A stretch of 42,023 nucleotides of DNA from Paenibacillus ginsengarvi (GTDB lineage Bacteria > Bacillota > Bacilli > Paenibacillales > NBRC-103111). This document shows, piece by piece, positions 1 through 8,176 of the stretch (positions are counted from its first letter, which is position 1; each line of letters opens with the position of its first letter). The notes under the pieces are model-generated. The model did not search any database and was not told where the DNA came from. It was given only the letters and a program-made list of their open reading frames with translations. Made by a program: the position numbers and the translations under genes. The DNA lies in contig NZ_RBAH01000044.1 of the NCBI RefSeq assembly GCF_003626695.1, positions 1 through 42,023 on the forward strand. The letters run 5' to 3'.

Positions 1-1
1 T

Positions 2-142
2 ATCCGAACCATCATGCAATTTATTGGTGTCGTTGATATACAAGCCCTTTTTGTTGAAGGAATGGCAGAAATGCCAAGCCGGGCTGATGCTATTAAACAG
101 GAAGCTATTATGAAGGCAAGGGAATTGACTAAGCAATTCTAA
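2..142 (+). CDS. azoR: FMN-dependent NADH-azoreductase, C-terminal end (partial)
   Basis: Only the last 46 codons are present; the gene enters from the left edge. The visible protein, which contains FIGVVDIQALFVEGMAEMP and ends KARELTKQF, matches the C-terminal part of AzoR-type flavodoxin-fold quinone reductases as I remember them. Such enzymes use FMN and NADH for two-electron reduction of quinones and azo compounds in the cytoplasm. The flavin-binding N-terminus is outside the window, so the assignment rests on the tail alone. A strong terminator follows about 130 bases downstream. Confidence 0.75.
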   Translation: MRTIMQFIGVVDIQALFVEGMAEMPSRADAIKQEAIMKARELTKQF

Positions 143-270
143 TTCACTTCTTATCGAATTCGTAGCTTTGTGAACGATCACCTGTTATCACGGAGGGTGG
201 AGACGGATCGGGTGCCGATCGCGTTTTGAAACGCGCAGAACTGGACGGCACGAAACCAGAAACCGCCGCA

Positions 271-308
271 AAGCCCTGTAGATGTGCGGATGTGCAGGGC
301 TTTTTTTG
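271..308 (+). terminator. Rho-independent terminator
   Basis: The arms AGCCCTG and CAGGGCT (272-278 and 295-301) close a 16-base loop and run into seven T. It probably ends the azoreductase transcript. Confidence 0.75.
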
Positions 309-751
309 CCTTTTTGACATGCAATTCATGCAATTTCCATAGGTCGGACCGGGCAGAGATTTCGTAAATTTAAATCCGGGTCACGGCCCCGCGGCAGTGG
401 CACCTCCTAGACGCAGGGCCTCCATGCCCGGCTGGGGCACCACAGACAATGAAAATTGTGTTTCAGACGATATATTTTACCCCAAGGGAACCGTTTAATC
501 TGCACATCGAGAGGAAGGAGGGCATCTTACATGGTATTTGGTCACCCTCAATTCGGGCCGACGAAGGAGTGCCATGCGTATAACCATCCCGAGTGGGACC
601 GTTAGGCCGTCCAGCGGCCGTGAACTTGAACCGCCAACGCCGATTGAGGTGCGATTCTCTTGTGTTCAGAAATTTTTCGATTGCCGTGATATACGAAAGC
701 AAATCGGCGCAAACTTGTATAAAACGCCAATTCCGTGAGGTGTATATCCTG
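309..751. other. Intergenic region with a possible 24-codon ORF
   Basis: This stretch before the esterase-type gene shows no convincing full gene. A short ORF at 531-605 (24 codons, starting MVFGHPQFG) sits behind a good ribosome site (GGAAGGAGG at 513-521), so it could be a leader peptide or a gene remnant; I recognise no family. No clear promoter was identified. Confidence 0.3.
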
Positions 752-2013
752 GTGAACGAAGAACTCATCCTGCAATGCATTCGCAAACTAGCCCAAAAGT
801 ATACGGGAGCGGAAGACGCTAACGCGTTAATCGATCGAGCCAGCAGTGCCAAATTCGTGCTTCTTGGAGAAGCATCACATGGGACTTCAGAGTTTTATAC
901 CGACCGATCGGCTCTGTCAAAGCGGCTTATAACTGAATATGGATTTCGATTTATTGCTGTAGAGGGCGATTGGCCGTCTTGTTACGCCCTAAATCGTTAT
1001 GTAAAAGGTTACTCGGATGCAGGAAAGGACGTACGTGAGGCATTGCAGGATTTTTCCCGATGGCCTTCTTGGATGTGGTCGAATCGCGAAATCGCGGAGC
1101 TGGCAGAATGGCTTCGACGATATAACGCCGATAAATCGGATACGGAAAAGGTCGGATTCTATGGGATCGATATTTACAGCTTATGGGAGTCAATGGACGA
1201 AATCCTGAAATACCTGGGGACAAAAGAGGGGGCGGATTTAGAGGCGGCTAAACGGGCTCTCGAATGCTTCGAGCCGTATGACGGAGACGAGCAGCGCTAC
1301 GGAGTCTCGGCAGCCCTATATGGAGAAGGCTGCGAAGAAGAAGTGGTTGACCTGCTGCGCAAGCTCCAGGAAAAGTGGAAAAAGCGAAACCGGACGATCG
1401 AGAAAATACGTTAAGCGCGGAGATGAACGCCATGGCGGTCAAAGGTGGGGAAGCTTATTATCGCACTATGATCCGCCACGACGCCGAATCTTGGAACGTT
1501 CGAGACCGTCACATGGTCCAAGCGATTGAGAAATTGGCCGAATTTCATGGGCCGAAAGCGCGTGCGATCATCTGGGAACATAACACTCATATCGGAGATG
1601 CGCGGTATACGGATATGGCGGCGGACGGCATGATCAACGTGGGACAGTTACTGCGCGAAAAGTACGGCAAAGATGTATATGCCATCGGCTACGGCACTTA
1701 CCAAGGAACCGTTATCGCCGGGCGATCCTGGGGGGCGCCTTCCCAAGAGATGAAGGTGCCGAAGGCGATGGTAGGTAGTTGGGAAGAGTTGCTTCATCGC
1801 AGCGGAGGGGAAAACAAATTGATCTTATTCGAAGAAGAACAGCAGGCACTGGACGATGCCATTCTAGGAAACAGAGCGATAGGAGTTGTGTATCATCCGG
1901 AGCGTGAACGTGGCAATTACGTGCCGACAGCAGTTTCCAAACGTTACGATGCATTTATTTTCATCGATGAAACAAAGGCGCTTTCTCCATTGGAATCAGC
2001 GTTCGTCCAATAA
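752..2013 (+). pseudogene. Erythromycin esterase family protein, frameshifted
   Basis: Two overlapping frames together make one protein of the erythromycin-esterase-like family. Most family members are hydrolases of unknown substrate; only some (EreA/EreB) open the macrolide ring. The first frame begins at GTG 752 behind GAGGTG and carries LLGEASHG (Glu40, His43) and VEGDWPS (Glu71), which line up with the catalytic residues of EreB; the second carries WEHNTHIGDAR with the later catalytic His. Reading must slip by -1 near 1370-1385, in the run gaaaagtggaaaaagcg, to join them, so one base is missing there. The two parts otherwise look intact, so this is either a fresh pseudogene or a base-call error in an A run. 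A terminator follows directly. Confidence 0.85.
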
Positions 2014-2038
2014 GTCGCCCGAAAGGGCGGCTATTTTT
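2014..2038 (+). terminator. Rho-independent terminator
   Basis: A CGCCC/GGGCG stem with a GAAA-type loop starts right after the esterase stop codon and is followed by a T-rich tail. Confidence 0.65.
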
Positions 2039-2134
2039 ATCGTTTGTTTCGTTTCCTTTTATCTTTGCGCTCGCCATCATCACCGAGCGAGCAGCTGCGG
2101 ACGATAACAAGCCGAACACGAAGCGGAGGATGTG

Positions 2135-2329
2135 ATGGAAGAGCCAACGCACAGTCTTCAAGGTTGGCAGATAATAGAGCTTATTGCCCATTTAAACTAC
2201 TCTAGAGCTGCAATCGGGAAGGAACGAGTCTATGTCAGATGTAGAAATCTCGGACCACTCAATTTGGAATTCGAGACCCCTGAAACTTATTATCTTTTGT
2301 GCGTAACGGGACGATCGGGCCGAAACTGA
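2135..2329 (+). CDS. Small hypothetical protein
   Basis: A 64-codon ORF starts at ATG 2135 behind GCGGAGGA; the GTG three bases earlier lies too close to that site. The product has a hydrophobic early segment (GWQIIELIAHL) and basic patches, but I recognise no family. It stands alone between the esterase terminator and the convergent MBL-fold gene. It may be a real small gene or a chance frame. Confidence 0.35.
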   Translation: MEEPTHSLQGWQIIELIAHLNYSRAAIGKERVYVRCRNLGPLNLEFETPETYYLLCVTGRSGRN

Positions 2330-2463
2330 ATGTATGAAAATGCGTTGTCGTCTCCTCCCTAGTTCATGGGGAGGAAGCCTTAGCGTGCGTCGTTGAAAAA
2401 TGGGCACCGCAAAGGAATGATAGATCTTCCATACGTTTTGGAGCTAATGGTCTTCTTCTGATG

Positions 2464-3414
2464 CTACACGATTAAAGTCTCGCCAAGAAGAAGTGTGTGT
2501 AGTCTGTCAGCTTGAAGATCGAGTCTCCTCCATTCTTGATGCAGACGCGAAAGCGCCTCGTCTGCTGTATCGTCAGCCAGCCTGAAAGCCCCATAGTGCA
2601 TGGGGATGAAGACTTCCCCCTTAACATCCAAAAATGCTTGTATGGCCTCCTCGGGTGTTACATGTTGCATGGACATGAACCACTCCGGCTCATAAGCGCC
2701 AATCGGCATCAGCACATACTGCAGCTTGCCGTAACGCTCGCCTATCTGCTTGAAGCCGTCAAAGTAGCCGCTGTCGCCGGCGAAATAAATGCTGCCGCCT
2801 TTGTCCGCGGCGGAGCTTCTCCCGTCTTCCGCGCCTTCAATGATCCACCCGCCCCAGTGAGAGGTGTTGGTGTCCCAGAGCGTACGGCGCGTCCAGTGCT
2901 GTGCGGGCACAAAATGAAACACTGCTCCACCGACCACAATGCTTCCCCACCAGGGAAGCTCTGTTACGGTCGTAAAGCCCTTGCGCCGCATCATGCCTCC
3001 GAGTCCCTCGGGCACTAGCAATTGCGGGCGGCCCGGCATGGCCCGCAAGGAACTGACATGCAGGTGATCGTAATGGCCGTGCGACAACAGGATTACGTCA
3101 ATCTCCGGCAACTGGCTGATCGAGAGGCCCGGGTCCGTGAGCCGCTTGGCAAAGCCCATGCGCGAAGCCCAGACAGGATCGGTCACGATATTGAGACCTG
3201 CCCTCTGCAGCAGGAAGGTCGAATGTCCGATCCAGGTAATCGTCGTTTCTTCACGGTTCGTTCGCAACAAATCAAGCTGCTTGCCCGGGCTTTGCGATAC
3301 AGCAAAGCTGAGATCCTTTACCTTCGTCTTCCGCTCCTTTTGCCACTTGCGCACATCTTGCAAAGAATTAACCTTCGCCGCGGCATTCATATTGACATAT
3401 CTTTTTCTGGCCAC
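2464..3414 (-). CDS. MBL-fold metallo-hydrolase (UPF0173/NAPE-PLD-like)
   Basis: The 316-residue protein has the metallo-beta-lactamase signature SHGHYDHLH (about residues 111-119), preceded by TWIGHSTFLL and followed by FAGDSGYF and MHYGAF, which supply further metal ligands. The order fits the NAPE-PLD/RomA-like branch, which hydrolyses phosphodiester or lactone bonds; the substrate cannot be read from sequence. The start is GTG 3414 because GGGAGG lies eight bases upstream; the longer frame to 3444 would overlap the upstream palindrome. A symmetrical element (TATATAC, four bases, GTATATA) lies just upstream at 3436-3453 and probably controls it. Confidence 0.85.
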   Translation of the reverse strand: MARKRYVNMNAAAKVNSLQDVRKWQKERKTKVKDLSFAVSQSPGKQLDLLRTNREETTITWIGHSTFLLQRAGLNIVTDPVWASRMGFAKRLTDPGLSISQLPEIDVILLSHGHYDHLHVSSLRAMPGRPQLLVPEGLGGMMRRKGFTTVTELPWWGSIVVGGAVFHFVPAQHWTRRTLWDTNTSHWGGWIIEGAEDGRSSAADKGGSIYFAGDSGYFDGFKQIGERYGKLQYVLMPIGAYEPEWFMSMQHVTPEEAIQAFLDVKGEVFIPMHYGAFRLADDTADEALSRLHQEWRRLDLQADRLHTLLLGETLIV

Positions 3415-3435
3415 GCTCCGAGCCTCCCAAATAAG

Positions 3436-3453
3436 TATATACAACAGTATATA
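3436..3453 (-). promoter_or_regulatory. Palindromic operator candidate before MBL hydrolase
   Basis: TATATAC-AACA-GTATATA is a perfect 7-bp inverted repeat with a 4-base spacer, and overlaps TATACT -10-like boxes on the minus strand. The same TATAC-N4-GTATA core recurs at 14794 and 16077. Confidence 0.5.
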
Positions 3454-3577
3454 AAAGCATCATAACATGACCTTCTCTTGGAGGAAAATTCGGTATACGC
3501 GCCTGCTGCACGCCTTGAATTGCGAAGGATCCGGACATGCCGACAGCGAATTGAAACTGCTTCTGCGTTGAGAGGAA

Positions 3578-3847
3578 CTAGAATAGGATGGAAACGTATT
3601 GATCAAGGGCCAGGGGGATCAATCGACTTAGAACTACCTGAAGCTTGAGCTCAGCAGAATAGCTTCGGTTACGTGTACGACTCTCCAGCCCTTCATATCC
3701 ATAGAGCTTGTACCGACGCTGCCATTTCATCAGAGTCGTTTTATTAATCCCATATTTCTTCGCTGCGGCAAGAAAACCAATCTCCCCGCTTGATACTTCA
3801 TCGAGAATTGTAAGTTTCTCCAAAGCACTATATTTTCCTCTAGACAT
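3578..3847 (-). pseudogene. IS3-type transposase OrfA fragment
   Basis: The 89-residue frame begins with a helix-turn-helix region typical of IS3-family OrfA: KYSALEKLTILDEVSSGE, then AAKKYGINKTTLMKWQRRY and YGYEGLESRTRNRSYSAELK. After about residue 70 the sequence stops resembling the family (LSRLIPLALDQYV) and ends, and no OrfB catalytic domain follows, so this is a 5' relic of an insertion sequence. It lies just downstream of the minus-strand beta-helix gene and seems to have split that gene's terminator, since only one half (ggggctgtccc on the minus strand) remains. Confidence 0.75.
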
Positions 3848-3851
3848 GAAA

Positions 3852-3911
3852 AAATGCTCCCCTCGCAGTAGCAGGTTTTATTATTTCACCTGTCTACCGT
3901 ATGGGGAGCAT
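3852..3911. repeat. Inverted repeat at the IS remnant end
   Basis: ATGCTCCCC at 3852-3860 and GGGGAGCAT at 3903-3911 face each other upstream of the transposase fragment. They may be subterminal repeats of the insertion sequence or a hairpin limiting read-through into the transposase. Confidence 0.45.
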
Positions 3912-3938
3912 ATCACATTTTGGGACAGCCCCTTCGAT

Positions 3939-6401
3939 TTATTTCAATAGCGTCAGCGAGAAGCGAGTCGTCCCTTGCGCAATAGATTGGCTTGTCGGAT
4001 TGGCAAGATAGAAGGAGATGACGCCCTTGCTCTTCACATATCCGACGGCTGTTAATCCTTGCAGCGCAATATCGGTGCCGATCGTAACCGCGTCGCCGGG
4101 CACAGCTTCCGGATGGGAAATGTCGGACGATGCTTGCGTACTGCCTGCAGAGATGGCCGGGACGTTCCATGTATGGTTTAACGTCAGCAGGGGGACGCCT
4201 TCGGACAAGTTCGTATGATCCGCGCTGTAGACATTGCTGAGGCCGTTCGGGTCAGAACCGTTTCCATAAAAGGTCGGATTCGGCATGCCGAGGAAGCTGT
4301 TCCCGATAAGCCTCGGCCTTTCTACCAAACCTTCGAACAAGACCGTCCAGCCCCATCGCCACGTCATCCCCGATCCATTTTTACCGACGAACCTGTTGTT
4401 GATGAGACGGATATTTGTAAAGCCGTCATTCACAGCTGTAGTCATGTTCTGGGACGGATGACAGTAAAACAATGTATGGCTGTGGCTCATGCTGCTGTTG
4501 CGCACCTCCAGTCCATCGATCGCATTGATTTGGAACACATGCGAAGAAGCAATGGTAGGATGCAATCGGACCGATTCTATCACCGAATCGTGAAACTTCA
4601 TAACCCTGGCATGATACGAACGGACACCCTCAAATGATATTTTGCTCCACCAGCAATGGCTCATAACGTGACTCATCGAATCAATACCATAATGCTGCAC
4701 GGAAGGGTCCGCCTTCAGTATCAGATCCTCAAATCGGCAATTAACGAGCGAGGCGGCATAATAAGACGTTCCGTCCGTATGGGTAAACGTTTTCAACTTT
4801 CCGCTGCTATTGACAAGATGGCTTGCCTTCATATCCGGCGGAATCAGCACTTTTATACAAGCTTGCGAAGCCGGCGATCCTGCGGCAATTTCCAACGTCG
4901 AACGTTGAAGTGTAACACCATTTGCCTGCGGCAAGTAGGAATGCTCAAAGTATCGCCATTGACTGATGCCCCCGCTTTGCACTTGTTGTTTCGAGTCGTA
5001 ATCGCCGTCGTAGGTCCATCCTGCCGAGTTGGGAACCAGAGTCGTATCGTCGCTGCCTTCCCGATAAAGGATGTATGTCTTGCCGCTTTGGAAAACGACC
5101 GGTATTTGAGATACGATATGGCACCGGTCCACTACGGCATAACGGACCCGGTTGAATACTAAACCATTGGTCGTACCATGGAAATAACTGTCCACGACAT
5201 GCAAATGCTCGCTATACTCGTATTCGTCGCTGCTCCTCAGCCAAATCCCGGTCAAGTAGCCGCGTACATCCGCCCGTTCGATTTGAATGTAACGGCTCCC
5301 GTAACCGACGTTGATCCCCCGGGCGCCGAGCACTCCGTCGCTTGTCACCCTTATGTCACGGATGCTGCACTTAACACCGTGTTTATATTCGAATCCAATC
5401 GTATTCACCTTGCCGATGCGGATTCTCCGATCGTGGATCGCATAGCTCCAGTAGACGAGTGCACCATAAGTCACATTTGCATTATCGTGAATGTGAACAT
5501 TGTCCCAACTGCCGTCCGAGCAGAAAAAGGTGCGGATCGCATTGCCTGTAATCGGCAGCTGTCCGGCTGAGGTTTGAGCGAAAGTGATGCGAAGATTAGA
5601 GTTGGAAAATCCGTCTACTTTGCGCATCGTGATGACCGCTCCTGTCCTTCTGGCAAGGCAAATCTCGAGATTGGCTATACCGACATTCGCAATGCGGTAG
5701 TCGTCACCGCCGTACTGCCGAGGGTCGAAATAATCGATGTTCTCGTAGTAGGGAAGGTTGCTGGCGTTCGTCATCCCAAGCCCGCCCCGATTGTCCCATA
5801 CATGAATACAGCTATCGCCCGCCCCCGGCTCCAGAAACAGCAGCTTGGAGTTGCCCTCGCCGCTCAAAAACACGTTGCTCCGCCGAATCGCCAATTGATT
5901 GCCGCGGATCGCATAGGTGCCTTCCGGAAAGACAACCGTTCCGCCATCGGACGTATACGCGGCATCGATTGCATTCTGAATGGCTGCCGTATCGTCAGCT
6001 ATGCCATCCCCTTTGGCGCCGAACCAGCCGACACGGAGCGTCCCGTCATACTTTCTCTTGAATCGGGCTCCGGAAACGGACACGAGTACCGTGCCTGTAT
6101 TATCCGTGGAAGTCGTATCCGCAGGATCGAAGCCGAAATGTCCTTCCTGGCCGTAATCCGTGACATAGTAGGTCGCGCCCGCTTCGGGCTCCGTTATCGC
6201 GCGAAGCCCGGAGATTGTAGATACCAAGACGCACTCGCAATCGCTCGGTGTCTCTCCATACACGGCCGAAGTTACGCTAAGCGCGTGAGACTGCTTCGTC
6301 ATAGAGACGGGAAGCATGCTTCCCGCGGTGAATGCGGCACCGGCCCATCCGGCTGTGGCCAGCAATTGCCTTCTGCTTACTTTCTTTTCCGATTCAGACA
6401 T
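3939..6401 (-). CDS. Tat-exported pectate-lyase-like beta-helix protein
   Basis: The 820-residue protein starts with a twin-arginine signal (VSRRQLLATAGWAGAAFTAG, cleavage near ...SHA), so it is exported folded. Residues ~120-200 form a pectate-lyase-3/glycosyl-hydrolase-28-like entry: VGWFGAKGDGIADDTAAIQ, then GGTVVFPEGTYAI. The rest is rich in short beta-strand repeats (IRDIRVTSD, VVDSYFHGT, VEVRNSS-type) typical of a right-handed parallel beta-helix. A polysaccharide lyase or hydrolase role, probably on a pectin-like polymer, follows from the fold; catalytic residues cannot be fixed by eye. The start is ATG 6401 behind GGAGGAG with 7-base spacing. It lies 84 bases after a solute-binding lipoprotein gene on the same strand, so enzyme and binder are probably co-transcribed. 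Confidence 0.8.
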   Translation of the reverse strand: MSESEKKVSRRQLLATAGWAGAAFTAGSMLPVSMTKQSHALSVTSAVYGETPSDCECVLVSTISGLRAITEPEAGATYYVTDYGQEGHFGFDPADTTSTDNTGTVLVSVSGARFKRKYDGTLRVGWFGAKGDGIADDTAAIQNAIDAAYTSDGGTVVFPEGTYAIRGNQLAIRRSNVFLSGEGNSKLLFLEPGAGDSCIHVWDNRGGLGMTNASNLPYYENIDYFDPRQYGGDDYRIANVGIANLEICLARRTGAVITMRKVDGFSNSNLRITFAQTSAGQLPITGNAIRTFFCSDGSWDNVHIHDNANVTYGALVYWSYAIHDRRIRIGKVNTIGFEYKHGVKCSIRDIRVTSDGVLGARGINVGYGSRYIQIERADVRGYLTGIWLRSSDEYEYSEHLHVVDSYFHGTTNGLVFNRVRYAVVDRCHIVSQIPVVFQSGKTYILYREGSDDTTLVPNSAGWTYDGDYDSKQQVQSGGISQWRYFEHSYLPQANGVTLQRSTLEIAAGSPASQACIKVLIPPDMKASHLVNSSGKLKTFTHTDGTSYYAASLVNCRFEDLILKADPSVQHYGIDSMSHVMSHCWWSKISFEGVRSYHARVMKFHDSVIESVRLHPTIASSHVFQINAIDGLEVRNSSMSHSHTLFYCHPSQNMTTAVNDGFTNIRLINNRFVGKNGSGMTWRWGWTVLFEGLVERPRLIGNSFLGMPNPTFYGNGSDPNGLSNVYSADHTNLSEGVPLLTLNHTWNVPAISAGSTQASSDISHPEAVPGDAVTIGTDIALQGLTAVGYVKSKGVISFYLANPTSQSIAQGTTRFSLTLLK

Positions 6402-6485
6402 CGTTTATCTCCTCCACAAAATAGGTTGTTGCACCCCATATCCGTTAACGGACCGTTCGGTGAATATACGGCAGCGGTGAACGGC

Positions 6486-7832
6486 TCACTTGTTCGCCGC
6501 CTCCAAAGCTTCGATCTGTTTGTTGGCCCGTTCTTCCGCCGCCTTCAACGCTGTATTGTAATCGCTTTTGCCCGTAACCATTTCGCTGAATGCGTTGTTC
6601 ATTTCCGAGATGGAGATGCCGTTATACTTCGACATGTACGCAGGAGGGGCGAACGTTTCCGGTAGAAATGCCTGCAAATTTTTCCCTTTGTACTCCGGCG
6701 CATCTTGAGCGAAAGCTTGCCGAATTTCTTTGCTCTTCAGCACGGTCAAAATGCCGGCGCGCGACTTCTGCATCTGGAATTCGTCCGAAGCCAAGTAAGC
6801 CAACGCTTGAAACGCTTCCTCCTTATGCTCGCTCACGCTCGTCAAATAGAAAAACAGCGGCCATGATTGCGGTCCGACGCCGGGCGAATCTTTAAACGAC
6901 GGGATTTGCGCGAAATCGTAGTTGATTCCTTCGAACGACAAATCCCCGATTCCGGTTCCGGATACCGGAAGCCACATCGCTAGCCGCTGCTCCTTATGGA
7001 ACAAGGTCCTCGTCGTTCCGCCGCCCAATTGATTGACCGTCACTTGGTTGCCCGGTATTTCATAGAAACGGAGCATATTGCCGATGTAGTCTTTCCATTT
7101 GGGGCTTGTAAAGTCGGCTTTGCGCGTCGTCGGATGAATGAAGCCGAGCGAGAACGAATTGCGCAGCATGGCATCGACCGGCGAGATGATCGTGCCGTAA
7201 TACTGGATACCGCCTTCGCTGCGAGATAACTTTTTGGTCGTCTCGTAGAGGTCGTCCCACGTCATCTTGTCGCTCGGATAGGCGACGCCGAACTTGTCGA
7301 ACAAATCTTTGTTGTAAACGATCGGGGAAGCGGCGCCGTTGACGGGCATCCCGTACATCCCTCCACCGGCCAGCTGCTTGGCGAGGGCGACGGTCGTCGG
7401 ATCGATGCGCTCCAGGTCGAACTGATGTTTTTTGATAAAAGGCGTCATATCGAATTGCAGCTTGTTGTCTTCGATATTCGCGTAGAAGCCGGACAACGCT
7501 ACGATGACGACGTCGAGCCGGGATTTCGCGGCGATCATTTCCTTAATAGGCGCGGCGCTCTTGGGTACGAACGTAATTTTCATATGCGGATACTTTTTCT
7601 CGATCGCCTTGCCGTAGTTCTCCATGAAGTTTTCCGCGCTCCAGCCGAATGTCGCATCTTTAAATACTAGCTCGACCGGCTCCGGCGGTTTTGCGGCATC
7701 TTTGTTAACCGGGTCGGCACCGTCGCCGCTTCCTTTTACGTCCGCCTTTCCATTGTTTCCCCCACATGCGGATACCAGCATCGCCACCGCCAACGCGGTC
7801 GCCAGGGAGCTATGATTCCAAATGCGTTTCAT
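6486..7832 (-). CDS. Extracellular solute-binding lipoprotein (family 1, sugar type)
   Basis: The 448-residue protein has a lipoprotein signal peptide with lipobox LVSAC, a Gly/Asp/Lys-rich linker, and the layout of sugar-type ABC solute-binding proteins: VYNKDLFDKFGVAYPSDKMTW near the middle and SEHKEEAFQALAYLASDEFQ towards the end. It should sit on the outer face of the membrane and hand an oligosaccharide to an ABC permease. The ATG at 7832 is chosen because GGAAGGGG lies seven bases before it; the in-frame ATG at 7850 lacks a better site. No permease or ATPase gene is near, so it is an orphan. It shares a KPPEPVEL linker with the binder gene at 10991, suggesting duplication. Confidence 0.9.
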   Translation of the reverse strand: MKRIWNHSSLATALAVAMLVSACGGNNGKADVKGSGDGADPVNKDAAKPPEPVELVFKDATFGWSAENFMENYGKAIEKKYPHMKITFVPKSAAPIKEMIAAKSRLDVVIVALSGFYANIEDNKLQFDMTPFIKKHQFDLERIDPTTVALAKQLAGGGMYGMPVNGAASPIVYNKDLFDKFGVAYPSDKMTWDDLYETTKKLSRSEGGIQYYGTIISPVDAMLRNSFSLGFIHPTTRKADFTSPKWKDYIGNMLRFYEIPGNQVTVNQLGGGTTRTLFHKEQRLAMWLPVSGTGIGDLSFEGINYDFAQIPSFKDSPGVGPQSWPLFFYLTSVSEHKEEAFQALAYLASDEFQMQKSRAGILTVLKSKEIRQAFAQDAPEYKGKNLQAFLPETFAPPAYMSKYNGISISEMNNAFSEMVTGKSDYNTALKAAEERANKQIEALEAANK

Positions 7833-8176
7833 TTCTTTGCCCCTTCCCATTCGTGATTGTTCACGCTTACATTGTCTATTATTAACGGGGACATGAACAG
7901 GGCAAATGTTTTGACAATTGTGCCGAATATTTGTCCGCGGGCTTTGTTCTTTTGCCGCTGTGCAAAGATATGGCCCGACGGTCTAAAAAACGGAATCCCG
8001 ATAACAAATAAACGGTATCCATCATAACGATTTGGCATATTCAGGTCCAGCCTTGGGGTGGACAATGAAATAGCACCGCGTAAACGAAATGGGAAAGGGG
8101 GCGCGATCTATGAACTACGCGGAGAGATTGGATGATGCGGGAACGAAAAAAATGAAGAAAGGGGGAGTTGCGGCGA
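7833..8176. other. Divergent intergenic region
   Basis: This 344-base region lies between two divergently transcribed loci and should hold both promoters. A TTGACA at 7911 and a minus-strand TTGCCC...TAATAG pair are possible elements, but spacing is not ideal. A short frame at 8110 with a purine-rich upstream sequence overlaps the start of the next gene and may be chance. Confidence 0.3.

Noticed and set aside
463..852. 129-codon minus-strand frame near the esterase start
   Set aside because: No ribosome site, no recognisable motif, and it overlaps the start of a gene with clear family motifs.
2349..2372. TCCTCCC/GGGAGGA hairpin
   Set aside because: Short stem without a T run on either strand; no gene ends next to it.
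5574..6665. 363-codon plus-strand open frame
   Set aside because: Antisense shadow of the Tat-exported beta-helix gene and the end of the lipoprotein gene; no ribosome site and no family-like motif.
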